Source: Halomonas faecis | GTDB lineage: Bacteria > Pseudomonadota > Gammaproteobacteria > Pseudomonadales > Halomonadaceae | Reading direction: 5' to 3' | Length of the DNA stretch: 64,000 bases | Assembly (NCBI RefSeq): GCF_010993975.1 | Contig: NZ_JAACZO010000002.1 | Coordinates: forward strand, 117,275 to 181,274 | In this document: piece by piece, positions 37,245-46,400 of the stretch | Position numbering within the stretch: position 1 is the first letter of the stretch | How the letters are laid out: each line of letters opens with the position of its first letter | Position numbers and translations under genes: made by a program | The notes under the pieces: model-generated | The model's input: the letters and a program-made list of their open reading frames with translations, nothing else | What the model was told of the DNA's origin: nothing | Database searches by the model: none

Positions 37245-39669
37245 GATCGTCCTCCTCCCCGGCGTGGGTGTCTTCGCCGCTATCATCCGACTCACTCGAA
37301 TTCTTGTGCTTCACTGCCGCATGGAAGGCGGTGAGCCGTTCCATCACCCGGCCATTGAGCGATTCACCCGGGTAGCGGCCTTCGCCATCGGCTTCGCCCA
37401 ACGGCAGGCCCGTGAGCAAGGTCAGGGCCTCGTCAAGATCATGGATGGCATACAGGCGGAACTGGTCGGCGGCCATGGCCTCGCGCACCTCCTGGGCCAG
37501 CATCAGGTGCTCCACATTGGTAGCGGGCAACAGCACGCCATGGCCAGCCAGTTCGCCGCTCGCCTGGCAGATGGCGAAGAAGCCCTCGATCTTCTCGTTC
37601 ACCCCGCCCACGGCCTGCACGCGGCCGTACTGGTCGATAGAGCCGGTGACGGCCAGGCGCTGGTCGATGCCCACCCGTGCGATGGCCGAGATCAGCGCAC
37701 AGGCTTCGGCCACCGAGGCGCTGTCGCCTTCGATCCCGCCGTAGGACTGCTCGAAGGCGAGGCTGGCGGAAAGCGACAATGGCGTGTCCGGCGCGTAGCG
37801 GTTGGCCAAGCAGCGCGTCAGGATCATCACTGCCTTGGAATGAATTCGCCCGCCCAGGCGTGCTTCGCGCTCGATGTCGATCACCTGGCCGGCACCGGGG
37901 CGAGCCGTGGCGGTGATGCGCGTTGGCTGACCGAAGGCGAAGTCGCCCAGCGAGAGCACGGAGAGCCCGTTGACCTGGCCTACCATCTGCCCCGTGGTAC
38001 GAATCGCCAGAGTACCGCGGGTGATCGGCTCGTAGCTGCGTTCGCGTAGGCGGCCGGCTCGCCACAGCTGCTGAGAAACGGCTTTTTCCACGTGTTCCCG
38101 GGCGATGACCGTGGCATCGGCGCGCCCTGCCCAGTGGTCGGCCTCCTGCAACAGGTCGCTCATGGCCCGGTGGCGGGCGGTGAGCTTGCGTTGATCGCCA
38201 GCCAGGCGACTGGCACGCTCGATCATCGCCGCGACGCCGCTGCGGTCCAGCGGACGCAGGGCGGCTTCGCGGGCCTGGGTGGCCAGCATGCGTGCGAACA
38301 ACGGGAGGTTTTCGTCACTCCACGGCAGGTCGTCCTCGAGGTCCGCCTGTACCTTGAAGAGTTCCAGGAAGTCGGGATCGTGTTCGCACAGCAGGTAGTA
38401 GAGCAGCCGCTCGCCGAGCAGTACGATCTTGAGGTCGAGCGGTACCGGCTCGGGTTCCAGCGTGGTGGTACTGATCAGCCCGTAGGCCTGCTCCAGCGAT
38501 TCGGTGCGGATCTCGCCGGCGCGCAGCACGCGCTTGAGCGTTTCCCAGGCGCCGGGCTGAGTGAGTAGGGTGCGGGCATCGAGCACCAGGTAGCCGCCGT
38601 TGGCGCGATGCAGGCCGCCGGCACGAATCAGCGAAAAGTCGGTGAGCAGGGTGCCATTGTGCACGTGATGCTCGATGCGCCCCACCAGATGCTGGTGGCT
38701 GGGCAGGTCGAGATAGATGACCGGGGCGCCGTCGGTTCCCCGGTTGTCGACGATCAAGTTCAGGTGACAGCGGCTGAACACGGCCTCTGGCGGGATGTCC
38801 GGCTCGTCTTCGATGAAAGAGTTCACGTGGGCGAGAATCGCTTCGCGAATCGCCGTCAGGTGGGCGAGTATGCCGTTATCGTCGGCATAGCGGGCTTCCA
38901 GTTCCTCCAGCGGTGCGCCGATGGCGGATTGCAGCATCTCCTCGTTGAGCGCATCGACCTGCTCGCGCAACTGTTTGGCCAGGCGTGGCATCCGACGAAT
39001 GGCCGCGGTGAGCTTTTTCTGCAGGATCGCGACAGTGCCTTCGATACGCTCGCGCTCATCGTCGGGAAGTTTCTGGAAGTCCTCCGGCGGCATCATCCGA
39101 TCGTCGTCGGCAGCGGGAGCGAAGGTGAAGCCGTTGGGGGTGGAGAACAGCAGAATGTCGTGTTTGCGGGCCTCGCGGCGCACCGCCTCGATGGCATCGC
39201 GTTGGCGCTCGCCCATGGCTTGCTTCAATTCGTGCAGGCGGTTCTGGTACTCGTCGCTCTCGAATACCGCGGGGATTGCCGTGCGCAGTTCATCGATCAG
39301 ATTGTCGAGATCGGCACTCAGCACGTGTCCGGTGCCGGTGGGCAACGATAGGTAACAGGGGCGAGCCGGGTCATCGAAGTTGTAGCGATAGGCGATATCG
39401 GGCGGAGCGGGCTGGTGATGAGAGCGTTCGGCCAAAAAGCGCCCTGTCATGTCGTGCATGCCGTGGCTGGGGTGGCCGAGCACGAAGAGATTGAATCCTT
39501 CGCTGCGCATCGCAGTGCCGAAGTCCAGGGCATCGCGGGCGCGGCGGTGGCCGCTGAGCAGATCCAGCGAGCCGAGCTCGCTGGTGACTTCGAAGTCGAA
39601 ACCGTCTTCCGGGCAGGCGCGATAGGCCTGCGCGACGGATAGCGGGCTCATGCTGTCCTGCGCATCCAC
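37234..39669 (-). CDS. Lon-like protease family protein (S16)
   Basis: An 811-residue protein with an N-terminal AAA-like region and a C-terminal Lon S16 protease domain. The catalytic Ser lies in GGIEGDSASVAEACAL and the Lys in GGVNEKIEGFF. The Walker A position reads LGHPSHGMHDM, with no GKT/S, and Walker B reads GYLVLDARTLL. ATP hydrolysis is therefore doubtful, as in related LonB/YcbZ-type proteins. GTG 39669 has AAGGAGA 8 nt upstream. The C-terminal tail is acidic (SSESDDSGEDTHAGEEDD). It overlaps the universal stress protein gene. Confidence 0.88.
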   Translation of the reverse strand: MDAQDSMSPLSVAQAYRACPEDGFDFEVTSELGSLDLLSGHRRARDALDFGTAMRSEGFNLFVLGHPSHGMHDMTGRFLAERSHHQPAPPDIAYRYNFDDPARPCYLSLPTGTGHVLSADLDNLIDELRTAIPAVFESDEYQNRLHELKQAMGERQRDAIEAVRREARKHDILLFSTPNGFTFAPAADDDRMMPPEDFQKLPDDERERIEGTVAILQKKLTAAIRRMPRLAKQLREQVDALNEEMLQSAIGAPLEELEARYADDNGILAHLTAIREAILAHVNSFIEDEPDIPPEAVFSRCHLNLIVDNRGTDGAPVIYLDLPSHQHLVGRIEHHVHNGTLLTDFSLIRAGGLHRANGGYLVLDARTLLTQPGAWETLKRVLRAGEIRTESLEQAYGLISTTTLEPEPVPLDLKIVLLGERLLYYLLCEHDPDFLELFKVQADLEDDLPWSDENLPLFARMLATQAREAALRPLDRSGVAAMIERASRLAGDQRKLTARHRAMSDLLQEADHWAGRADATVIAREHVEKAVSQQLWRAGRLRERSYEPITRGTLAIRTTGQMVGQVNGLSVLSLGDFAFGQPTRITATARPGAGQVIDIEREARLGGRIHSKAVMILTRCLANRYAPDTPLSLSASLAFEQSYGGIEGDSASVAEACALISAIARVGIDQRLAVTGSIDQYGRVQAVGGVNEKIEGFFAICQASGELAGHGVLLPATNVEHLMLAQEVREAMAADQFRLYAIHDLDEALTLLTGLPLGEADGEGRYPGESLNGRVMERLTAFHAAVKHKNSSESDDSGEDTHAGEEDDHDG

Positions 39670-39749
39670 GTCCTGGGTCTCCTTGCCGAATGGCCGTCAC
39701 CGAATGTCGTTCAGTATGGCTGAGCCAGTCCTTCGGCGCATGACTCGGA

Positions 39750-40631
39750 TCAAGCCATGCCGTGGCGGTAGCGATGGATGCGCAGGCTGGGCAGGAAAGG
39801 TTCCGATTCCAGGCGTTCGTCGCGGCGTCGGGCCCGGGTTCGTGTTTCGGGCGGGGTGGCGGGGGGCTCATTGCGGTCGGGCAGCCGGCCGCGGGGTGCC
39901 GGGATGAACACCGGCAGGGCGACGTTCAGCGCGCGTCGCGTACGGCCGTCGTCCAACGGCTCGGTAAAGAAGAGGTTGGCGCGCATCAGAGGTGCCTGGC
40001 CCTGAACCTGGGCGAGCGGTTCGCTACTGGGCAGTCCGGCGAGCTTGTGCAGCTGGATGCGTACGTGGGGGGCGTCGGTATCCAGAGCGAGCAGCTTCTG
40101 CTCGGCCTCGCGCACGGTGAGGCGCTTGATCGAACGTCCGCTGGTGTACCAGGCCAGGCGCACCCGCGCTACCGGTGCCTCGGCCACGGGAATCGCCCGC
40201 CAGCACTGCTTGAGATGCAGGCGGGCCAGGCCGCTGCCGCGCAAGTGCTGGTGCAGCTCGGGGTGGCGGAAGGGCAGTACCGCCTTGATCTCGGCGATGA
40301 GCGGTGGGTGCGCCTCGCGGATGCGGGCGAGCAGGGCGGCGAACTCGGCCTTGGCCGCGTTCACCGTGGCGACGCGTTCCAGCAGGGTATCGTCGGCAGC
40401 CACCAGCCCTACGTGGCTGCGAGTGGCACGGCCGTCCTGGCCGTCCTGATACCAGAAGTCGAGCAGGGCATGGCGCAGCCACTCGGTGGTCGCTTCGTCC
40501 TGAAAGGCCCAGGCTTCGCCCGGCGAGCGGGCGTAGTCGGCCAGCAGCGCCTCGGTGCGCTCGATCAGCGTATCGAAGGTCGCTTCCAGTTCGGCCAGGA
40601 GGCGATATGCCGGGGCGTGGGCCTGGCTCAT
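39750..40631 (-). CDS. tus: Tus-like DNA replication terminus site-binding protein
   Basis: A 293-residue protein that resembles E. coli Tus (309 residues). Residues about 125-185 match best: HQHLRGSGLARLHLKQCW and RVRLAWYTSGRSIKRLTVREAEQKL compare with Tus HRHLPGL... and [21 protein letters not shown]. The C-terminal PSLRIHRYRH resembles Tus IPRLHLYVAD. Tus binds Ter sites and blocks replication forks in one direction. Here it follows yacG by one base in the pilB-C-D-coaE-yacG cluster. Homology was judged by eye; no Ter site was found next to it. Confidence 0.7.
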   Translation of the reverse strand: MSQAHAPAYRLLAELEATFDTLIERTEALLADYARSPGEAWAFQDEATTEWLRHALLDFWYQDGQDGRATRSHVGLVAADDTLLERVATVNAAKAEFAALLARIREAHPPLIAEIKAVLPFRHPELHQHLRGSGLARLHLKQCWRAIPVAEAPVARVRLAWYTSGRSIKRLTVREAEQKLLALDTDAPHVRIQLHKLAGLPSSEPLAQVQGQAPLMRANLFFTEPLDDGRTRRALNVALPVFIPAPRGRLPDRNEPPATPPETRTRARRRDERLESEPFLPSLRIHRYRHGMA

Positions 40632-40632
40632 G

Positions 40633-40863
40633 TCAGTCGCCCCGATCGGCGCGAGCCAGCCACTCGTCGATGTTGGTTTCGTCGAGGGCCGGTTCGCCGG
40701 CGATACGGTGCGACTCCTCGGCCCAGGCGCCCAGGTCGAGCAGCTTGCAGCGCTCGCAGCAGAAAGGGCGATGCGGGTTGTCAGTCCGCCATTCGACCTT
40801 GCGGTGGCACTGGGGGCAGGCGACGGTCAGGGGTGTCTGCGCTGGGTTCATGGGTTCGGTCAT
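40633..40863 (-). CDS. yacG: DNA gyrase inhibitor YacG (zinc-binding)
   Basis: A 76-residue zinc protein with the four-cysteine ligand set CPQC...CCERC, followed by KLLDLGAWAEESHRI and a short acidic tail. E. coli YacG binds GyrB and inhibits DNA gyrase. The position downstream of coaE is conserved across gammaproteobacteria. Translation may begin at 40863 or at the internal Met 40851. Confidence 0.92.
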   Translation of the reverse strand: MTEPMNPAQTPLTVACPQCHRKVEWRTDNPHRPFCCERCKLLDLGAWAEESHRIAGEPALDETNIDEWLARADRGD

Positions 40864-40879
40864 GTCGGGAATGTATCGC

Positions 40880-41500
40880 TCATTCTAGCGAGTCGGCCCC
40901 GGTCGAGGACAGTCGTCGATACGTTTCGTCCAGCCGCTGGACCTGAGCGGTGAGTGCGGCTTCGTCACTACCGTTGTCGATCACGTCGTCGGCGTGGGCC
41001 AGGCGTTCCTGGCGTGGCATCTGGGCGGCGACGATGGCGCGAGCCTGGGCTTCGTCGACGTCGTCGCGGGCGGCGGTGCGGGCAACCTGCACGGCCTCCG
41101 GCACGTCGATCACCAGGCAGCGCTCGACCATCTCGTGCTGGCCGGATTCGAAGAGCAGCGGCGAGACCAGCAGCACGTAGGGGGCGCCGCCGGCCTGCAA
41201 TCGCTCGAGCTTCGCGGCCAGGCGGTGGCGGATGCGCGGGTGGGTGACGGACTCCAGCCAGCGCCGTTCGTCGGGGTCGGCAAAGACGATTTCGCGCAGT
41301 GCGCGGCGATTCAAGCTGCCGTCGGCATTCAATACACGCTGGCCGAAGCGTGCGGCGATTTCGGTCAGGGCCGGCTCGCCGGGTTCGACCACCTCCCGGG
41401 CCACGTCGTCGGCATCCACCCAGGGAATGCCCAGCCGTTCGAAGGCGCGTGCCACCGTGGACTTTCCCGAGGCGATTCCGCCGGTCAGGCCGATGATCAT
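40880..41500 (-). CDS. coaE: Dephospho-CoA kinase
   Basis: Last step of coenzyme A synthesis. The 206-residue P-loop kinase begins IIGLTGGIASGKSTVARAFERLG, followed by WVDADDVAREVV and the lid region. ATG 41500 is chosen over the upstream frame start at 41518 because it places the P-loop at the canonical position. It lies between pilD and yacG, a conserved arrangement. Confidence 0.95.
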   Translation of the reverse strand: MIIGLTGGIASGKSTVARAFERLGIPWVDADDVAREVVEPGEPALTEIAARFGQRVLNADGSLNRRALREIVFADPDERRWLESVTHPRIRHRLAAKLERLQAGGAPYVLLVSPLLFESGQHEMVERCLVIDVPEAVQVARTAARDDVDEAQARAIVAAQMPRQERLAHADDVIDNGSDEAALTAQVQRLDETYRRLSSTGADSLE

Positions 41501-41525
41501 GCGTGACTCCCGTTGCACGGCGGCA

Positions 41526-42377
41526 TTACAGCGTCCAGGCCAGATAGACTGCCATCAGCGGCTCGCCGATGAGCAGGGCGATCCAGCCGGCTACGGCGAG
41601 AAAAGGACCGAACGGCATGGGTGCGCCGCGCAGGCGGGGCAGCACGAGCTGCATGGCAATGCCGATGATGGCGCCGGTGCCGGCGGCGAGGATCAGCACC
41701 AGCGGCAGGGTCTGCCAGCCGAGCCAGGCGCCAAGGGCGGCCAGCAGCTTGAAGTCGCCGTAGCCCATGCCTTCCTTGCCGGTGACGAGCTTGAACAGCC
41801 AGTAGACGCTCCACAGCACCAGGTACCCGGCCATGGCCCCGATCACCGCGTCGGCGAGCATCAACGGCTGGAACAGCAGCTGGTAGGCAAGCCCTGACCA
41901 CAGCAGCGGTAGTGTCAGTACGTCGGGCAGCAGTTGGGTGCGAAAGTCGATCACCGTGAGGGCGAGCAGCGTCAGGCAGGCGCCGAGTACGAAGAGTGCT
42001 GGCCAGGTGGGGCCATGCAGCGCCAGCACGGCCAGCGTCAGCACGCCGCCGGCCAGCTCCACCAGGGGATATTGCAGGCTGATGCGGCTGCCGCAATGGG
42101 CGCATTGCCCGCGGCGTTTGAACCAGCCGAGCAGCGGCAGATTGTCGTGCCAGGCAATGGGCTGCTCGCAGCGCGGACAGATCGAACGCGGCACCAGCAG
42201 GTTGAAACACGGGCGCTCCTCATGGGGAAGCTCCAGCGCCTCGCGCGCTTCGGCGCGCCAGCCGTGCATCAGCATCACCGGCAGGCGCACGATCACTACG
42301 TTGAGAAAACTGCCCAGACACAGGCCCAGGCAGGCGGCCAGCGGCCAGAGTAGGGCGGGGGGAAAGTCGACCAGCAA
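41526..42377 (-). CDS. pilD: Type IV prepilin peptidase / N-methyltransferase
   Basis: Inner-membrane aspartic protease that cleaves prepilin leaders and N-methylates the new N-terminus. The 283-residue protein has the cytoplasmic four-Cys zinc loop (CPRCEQPI...CAHCGS) and eight hydrophobic segments. The catalytic aspartates lie in LTVIDFRTQLLPD and GYGDFKLLAALG. It would process both pilins encoded at 45.8 and 46.4 kb. Confidence 0.95.
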   Translation of the reverse strand: MLVDFPPALLWPLAACLGLCLGSFLNVVIVRLPVMLMHGWRAEAREALELPHEERPCFNLLVPRSICPRCEQPIAWHDNLPLLGWFKRRGQCAHCGSRISLQYPLVELAGGVLTLAVLALHGPTWPALFVLGACLTLLALTVIDFRTQLLPDVLTLPLLWSGLAYQLLFQPLMLADAVIGAMAGYLVLWSVYWLFKLVTGKEGMGYGDFKLLAALGAWLGWQTLPLVLILAAGTGAIIGIAMQLVLPRLRGAPMPFGPFLAVAGWIALLIGEPLMAVYLAWTL

Positions 42378-42406
42378 GAGCGCACCTCGTGGCGTTGAAA
42401 ACTCAC

Positions 42407-43642
42407 TTAAAGTACTGTACCCAGCTCGAAGATCGGCAGGTACATGGAGACCACCAGACCGCCGACCAGTACGCCGAGCACCACGATGATGAAGGGTTCG
42501 AGCAGCGACGTGAGAGCGTCGACCTTGTTGTCGACTTCCTCTTCGTAGTAGTCGGCCACGCGGTTGAGCATGGCATCCAGCGCCCCGGATTCCTCGCCGA
42601 TGCCGACCATCTGCACGGCCAGCGGCGGGAAGCGGTCGGTCAGGCGCATGGCGAAGTGCAGCTGCTGGCCGGTGGCCACGTCCTCGCGCACTTGCTCGAT
42701 GGCGCGCTGGTAGACGAGGTTGCCCGCGGCTCCGGCGGAGATGTCGAGCGATTCGACCATTGGCACCCCGGCGCCGTAGGTGGTGGCCAGAGTGCGTGCA
42801 TAGCGCGCCACGGCGGACTTATCGAGAATGTCGCCGATCACCGGGATCCTCAGTGCCAGGCGATGCATGCGGTAGGCGAAGCTCGCGGAGCGCTTGATGC
42901 CCTGGCGCAGCAGGAAGATCGCCGCCACCGTTGCGCCCAGCCCGTGCAGCCAGTAGGTCTGGGCGAACTCGGAGAGGGCGATGGTCATCTGCGTCATCGC
43001 CGGCAACTCGGCGCCGAAGCCCTGAAACAGGCTCTCGAACTGCGGCACCACCTTGATCAGCAGCAGCGCGGTGACGCCGATGCCCACGGCGATCACCGCG
43101 GCAGGGTACCACATGGCCTTCTTGACGCGGCCCTTGAGCGACTCGACCTTCTCCTTGTAACTGGCGATGCGCTCCAGCATGCCGTCCAGCGAGCCGGAGG
43201 TCTCGCCGGCTTCCACCAAGTTGCAGAACAGCGAGTCGAAGTGCTCGGGATGACGGCGCAGGGTCTGGGAGAAGCTGGAGCCTGCCGCCACCTCGTTCAT
43301 CATCTGCTGAACGATGGCGCTCATGGCCGGCTTGCGGATGCTTTCCGCCACCACCTGGAAAGCCTGCAGCACCGGCACGCCGGCGCGGATCATGGTGGCC
43401 ATCTGGCGGGCGAAGAGCATCACGTCACGCGGCTTGACTCGGCCCATGCCGCCACCCAGTCCGCTCTTGCGGCGAATGCTCTTGACGATGATGTTCTGGC
43501 CGGCCAGTTCCTTTTCTACCTCGAACTTCTGGCCGGCAACCACCTCGCCCTTGACCGGCCGGCCGCCGGGGCCCTTGCCGGTCCATTTCCAGCGGTAGAG
43601 CCTGGGTTTCTTGCGGGGTTGCTGTGCGGTTCGAGTTGCCAT
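42407..43642 (-). CDS. pilC: Type IV pilus platform protein PilC
   Basis: Inner-membrane assembly platform of the type IV pilus. The 411-residue protein has two repeated GspF domains, each followed by membrane helices (e.g. MLFARQMATMIRAGVPVLQAF and YARTLATTYGAGVPMVESL). It contains the family motif EAGETSGSLDGMLERIASYKE and, in the second repeat, GIGEESGALDAMLNRVADYYEEEV. It is in order between pilB and pilD. Confidence 0.95.
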   Translation of the reverse strand: MATRTAQQPRKKPRLYRWKWTGKGPGGRPVKGEVVAGQKFEVEKELAGQNIIVKSIRRKSGLGGGMGRVKPRDVMLFARQMATMIRAGVPVLQAFQVVAESIRKPAMSAIVQQMMNEVAAGSSFSQTLRRHPEHFDSLFCNLVEAGETSGSLDGMLERIASYKEKVESLKGRVKKAMWYPAAVIAVGIGVTALLLIKVVPQFESLFQGFGAELPAMTQMTIALSEFAQTYWLHGLGATVAAIFLLRQGIKRSASFAYRMHRLALRIPVIGDILDKSAVARYARTLATTYGAGVPMVESLDISAGAAGNLVYQRAIEQVREDVATGQQLHFAMRLTDRFPPLAVQMVGIGEESGALDAMLNRVADYYEEEVDNKVDALTSLLEPFIIVVLGVLVGGLVVSMYLPIFELGTVL

Positions 43643-43682
43643 CGCGGGTTCCTGCCAAGTGGGTAGAGCGGCTGGGTGAGGA

Positions 43683-45461
43683 TCAATCCTTGGTCACGCG
43701 GTTGATCTCGGTCAGGCTGGTCACTCCCTGCATCACCTTGAGCAGGCCGCTGCGGCGCAGGTCCGGGTGGCCTTCCTGGCGGGCCAACCGGTCGAAGTCG
43801 AGCGAATTGCCCTGGCGCATGATCAACTGGCTCATGTCGCTGGAGATGGGTACCACCTCGTAGATGCCCACTCGCCCCTTGTAGCCCTGGGTGCAGTGCT
43901 GACAGCCCACCGCCTCGAATACCGTCGAGTTCTCCACATCTTCTTCGGTGAAGCCCTCGCGAAGCAGTGCCTCGCGGGGTATCTCCGCGGGTTGGCGGCA
44001 CTGCTTGCACAGCCGCCGCGCCAGCCGCTGGGCGATGATCAAGCTCACCGAACTGGCGATGTTGAACGGTGCCACGCCCATGTTGGCCAGGCGAGTCAGC
44101 GTTTCCGAGGCCGAGTTGGTGTGCACCGTGGAGAGCACCAGGTGGCCGGTCTGCGAGGCCTTCACGGCGATCTCCGCGGTTTCCAGATCGCGGATCTCGC
44201 CCACCATCACCACGTCGGGGTCCTGGCGCAGAAAGGCGCGCAGGGCACTGGCGAAGTCCAACCCGATCTTGGGCAACACGTTGACCTGATTGACCCCCGG
44301 CACCTTGATCTCCACCGGATCTTCCGCGGTGCAGATGTTGCGCTGAATCTGGTTGAGGATGTTGAGCCCGGTGTAGAGAGTGACCGTCTTGCCGCTGCCG
44401 GTGGGGCCGGTCACCAGGATCATGCCCTGTGGGTGTTCGAGCACGCCCTCGTAGAGCGCGCGCTGCTCGGGGGTGAAGCCCAGCGCATCGATGCCCAACT
44501 GCGCCGAGGCGGGGTCGAGTATGCGCAACACGATCTTCTCGCCGTAGACCGTGGGTAGCGAGTTGACGCGAAAGTCGATGGTGCGGCTCTTGGAGACCTT
44601 GAGCTTGATGGCGCCATCCTGGGGCAGGCGGCGTTCGGAGATGTCGAGCCGTGCCATCACCTTGAGGCGTGCGGCGATTCGCGTGCGCATGGCGAAGGGA
44701 GGGCGGGCCGCCTCGATCAGCATGCCGTCGATGCGCATGCGCACTCGGTAGCTGGTCTCGTAGGGCTCGAAGTGGATGTCCGAGGCGCCGCGGCGAATGG
44801 CGTCGAGCAGTACCTTGTTGACGAACTTGACGATGGGCGCATCGTTGGCCGCGCTCTGGGCGGCATCGGTAGTGCCCTGGTCGCTGATGTCCTCGCCGTC
44901 GTCATATTCCAGCTCGCCGATGGCATCGTCGACCCCGGCCAGCTCGTCCATCATGCTTGCCTCGCCCTCGGCCAGGTAGGCTTCGAGGAAGGGCATGAGC
45001 TGGTCCACCGGGCAGAGTACCGCCTCGATGCTCAGCCCGGTGGCGAACTGCAGGTCATCGAGCTGAGCCAGCGTGGAGGGGTAGGGCACCGCCACGGTGA
45101 GCCGGTGCCCGCGCCGTGTCAGGGGCACCACACCGAGCTTGCGCAGCAGCTTTTCCGGGTACTCGCTCGCCGGTGGCAAGCTGGAGAGGCGCACGGCGTC
45201 CAGGTCGATGATCGGCAGGCCGTACTCCCAGGCGGCGCTCAGGGTGGCGCGCCGGGCGGTCACCAGGCCGGCGTCGACCACGTGGCGCAGCAGGGTCACC
45301 TCGGCTTCGCGGGCTTCCTGCTCGGCGCGCTCCGCAGCGGCCAGCGACAGCTGCTCGTCTTCCACCAGGCGTCGCGCCAGGCCGCGCAGCGAGCCCGGCT
45401 GGGCGGCGCGTTTCAGCGGGGCGGCGGCTGCGGCGTTGGGCGGTGTCGGGTAATCGGTCAT
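43683..45461 (-). CDS. pilB: Type IV pilus extension ATPase PilB
   Basis: Hexameric ATPase driving pilus polymerisation. The 592-residue protein has an N-terminal GspE-N domain, Walker [16 protein letters not shown], the Asp box [10 protein letters not shown], the His box [12 protein letters not shown] and the four-cysteine zinc motif (CKQCRQ...CQHC). It is the first gene of pilBCD-coaE-yacG-tus and diverges from the pilin gene across a 361-bp region. pilT is not in the window. Confidence 0.95.
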   Translation of the reverse strand: MTDYPTPPNAAAAAPLKRAAQPGSLRGLARRLVEDEQLSLAAAERAEQEAREAEVTLLRHVVDAGLVTARRATLSAAWEYGLPIIDLDAVRLSSLPPASEYPEKLLRKLGVVPLTRRGHRLTVAVPYPSTLAQLDDLQFATGLSIEAVLCPVDQLMPFLEAYLAEGEASMMDELAGVDDAIGELEYDDGEDISDQGTTDAAQSAANDAPIVKFVNKVLLDAIRRGASDIHFEPYETSYRVRMRIDGMLIEAARPPFAMRTRIAARLKVMARLDISERRLPQDGAIKLKVSKSRTIDFRVNSLPTVYGEKIVLRILDPASAQLGIDALGFTPEQRALYEGVLEHPQGMILVTGPTGSGKTVTLYTGLNILNQIQRNICTAEDPVEIKVPGVNQVNVLPKIGLDFASALRAFLRQDPDVVMVGEIRDLETAEIAVKASQTGHLVLSTVHTNSASETLTRLANMGVAPFNIASSVSLIIAQRLARRLCKQCRQPAEIPREALLREGFTEEDVENSTVFEAVGCQHCTQGYKGRVGIYEVVPISSDMSQLIMRQGNSLDFDRLARQEGHPDLRRSGLLKVMQGVTSLTEINRVTKD

Positions 45462-45822
45462 GGCAACCCCCTGGTACCTCGCGCACCGGTGTGGCGAGCC
45501 CGGCGAGCTGGAAACGTTGAAGAAACACTGTTTTCATTGTAACCCGCCGGTGGCGACAGCGGCAGCATCGATGCCATCATGCCAAAGACGGGCGATCAAC
45601 GAACTCGTACCTTACGCTGAGTTTGACATCAGGCAAAGGAGCGGGACAAAGCCCTTGCCGGCCCATCGAAGATGCCATACTGTCAGCGTAACGTCGGATT
45701 CGGCGGTCGTTTTTGATTCACGCATCGGTGAACGCGCGGTGCGAAATCAGGAAGAGGGAAGAAGAAGGCGAGGCCAATGCCCGCCGGACGAGAGTCGAGG
45801 CAACCAAGGGGAACTCAGGGCG
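45462..45822. promoter_or_regulatory. pilB-pilA divergent region with a widely spaced 9-bp inverted repeat
   Basis: This 361-bp region lies between divergent pilB and pilA and holds no supported gene. TTACGCTGA (45612-45620) and TCAGCGTAA (45683-45691) are a perfect inverted repeat with 62 bp between arms. That is too far apart for a simple operator but is compatible with two half-sites or DNA looping. TTGACA occurs at 45623-45628. A convincing RpoN -24/-12 element, common for pilA, was not found. Confidence 0.4.
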
Positions 45823-46218
45823 ATGAAAGAGACCATGGAAATGAATCAAATGAAGAAAGCGCCGGCCGGCAAGCAGGGCGGCTTCACGCTGATCGAACTG
45901 CTGATCGTGGTGGCGATCATTGGTATCTTGGCGGCGATTGCGATTCCGCAGTATAATGACTATTTGGATACTGCCGCAGAGAACGCCTGCCGGCAAGAGC
46001 TGGCAAGTTTCAGAAACCTGTTGATGGCTGAGGATGCGGCGGGTGATTTGTTTGATGATGATGGGGATATTACTTCTACTGATTTTGAATTTCAGTCATG
46101 CAATGAAACTGCCGATGACATAGCTGACGATGTGTTTGATCAAAACCAAGCCAGATATACAGATTCCCGCGGTAATGACGTGGATTTTCCTGATCCTGAT
46201 GGTGGCGATGGCAGCTAA
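45823..46218 (+). CDS. pilA: Type IV pilin (major-pilin-like, acidic)
   Basis: A prepilin of 131 residues from ATG 45823, or 125 from ATG 45841. The PilD site is [24 protein letters not shown], with Glu5 present in the mature protein. The globular part is short and very acidic ([37 protein letters not shown]), with two Cys (ENACRQ and QSCNE) that probably form the C-terminal disulfide. The last 200 bp are much more AT-rich than neighbouring genes, suggesting recent acquisition or relaxed codon use. A strong terminator follows directly. It is opposite pilB. Confidence 0.9.
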   Translation: MKETMEMNQMKKAPAGKQGGFTLIELLIVVAIIGILAAIAIPQYNDYLDTAAENACRQELASFRNLLMAEDAAGDLFDDDGDITSTDFEFQSCNETADDIADDVFDQNQARYTDSRGNDVDFPDPDGGDGS

Positions 46219-46236
46219 TTTTTTCTAATGGTTTTT

Positions 46237-46262
46237 AAAAGGCCGGGACATCCGGCCTTTTT
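46237..46262 (+). terminator. Rho-independent terminator after pilA
   Basis: AAAAGGCCGG (46237-46246) pairs with CCGGCCTTTT (46252-46261) over a 5-nt loop, and two more T bases follow. It lies 19 bp after the pilA stop and separates it from the second pilin. Confidence 0.9.
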
Positions 46263-46281
46263 GCTATGTGCGTCAGGTATA

Positions 46282-46373
46282 GTGTGCAGCGCCTGATCGG
46301 TGTTGTTCCCAATGGTGATGCCTCGGATGACTCGGGGGTGAAAGTCTCCCGCACGTCCGGCAAGGGGACGTGC
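46282..46373 (+). ncRNA. Structured RNA-like block, possible group II intron 5' fragment
   Basis: The block begins GTGTGC (fits the group II 5' consensus GUGYG). It contains CGGGGGTGAAAGTCTCCCG (hairpin 46333-46351) immediately followed by a perfect 8-bp stem GCACGTCC/GGACGTGC (46351-46358 and 46366-46373) with loop GGCAAGG. Both the GTGAAAGTC hairpin and the GGCAAGG-GTGCTAGCC context recall domain I of bacterial group II introns. No reverse transcriptase or domain V is present, so it would be a remnant; it might instead be the structured leader of the second pilin mRNA. Confidence 0.35.
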
Positions 46374-46400
46374 TAGCCAACGGAATGGGTGATAAAGAGC

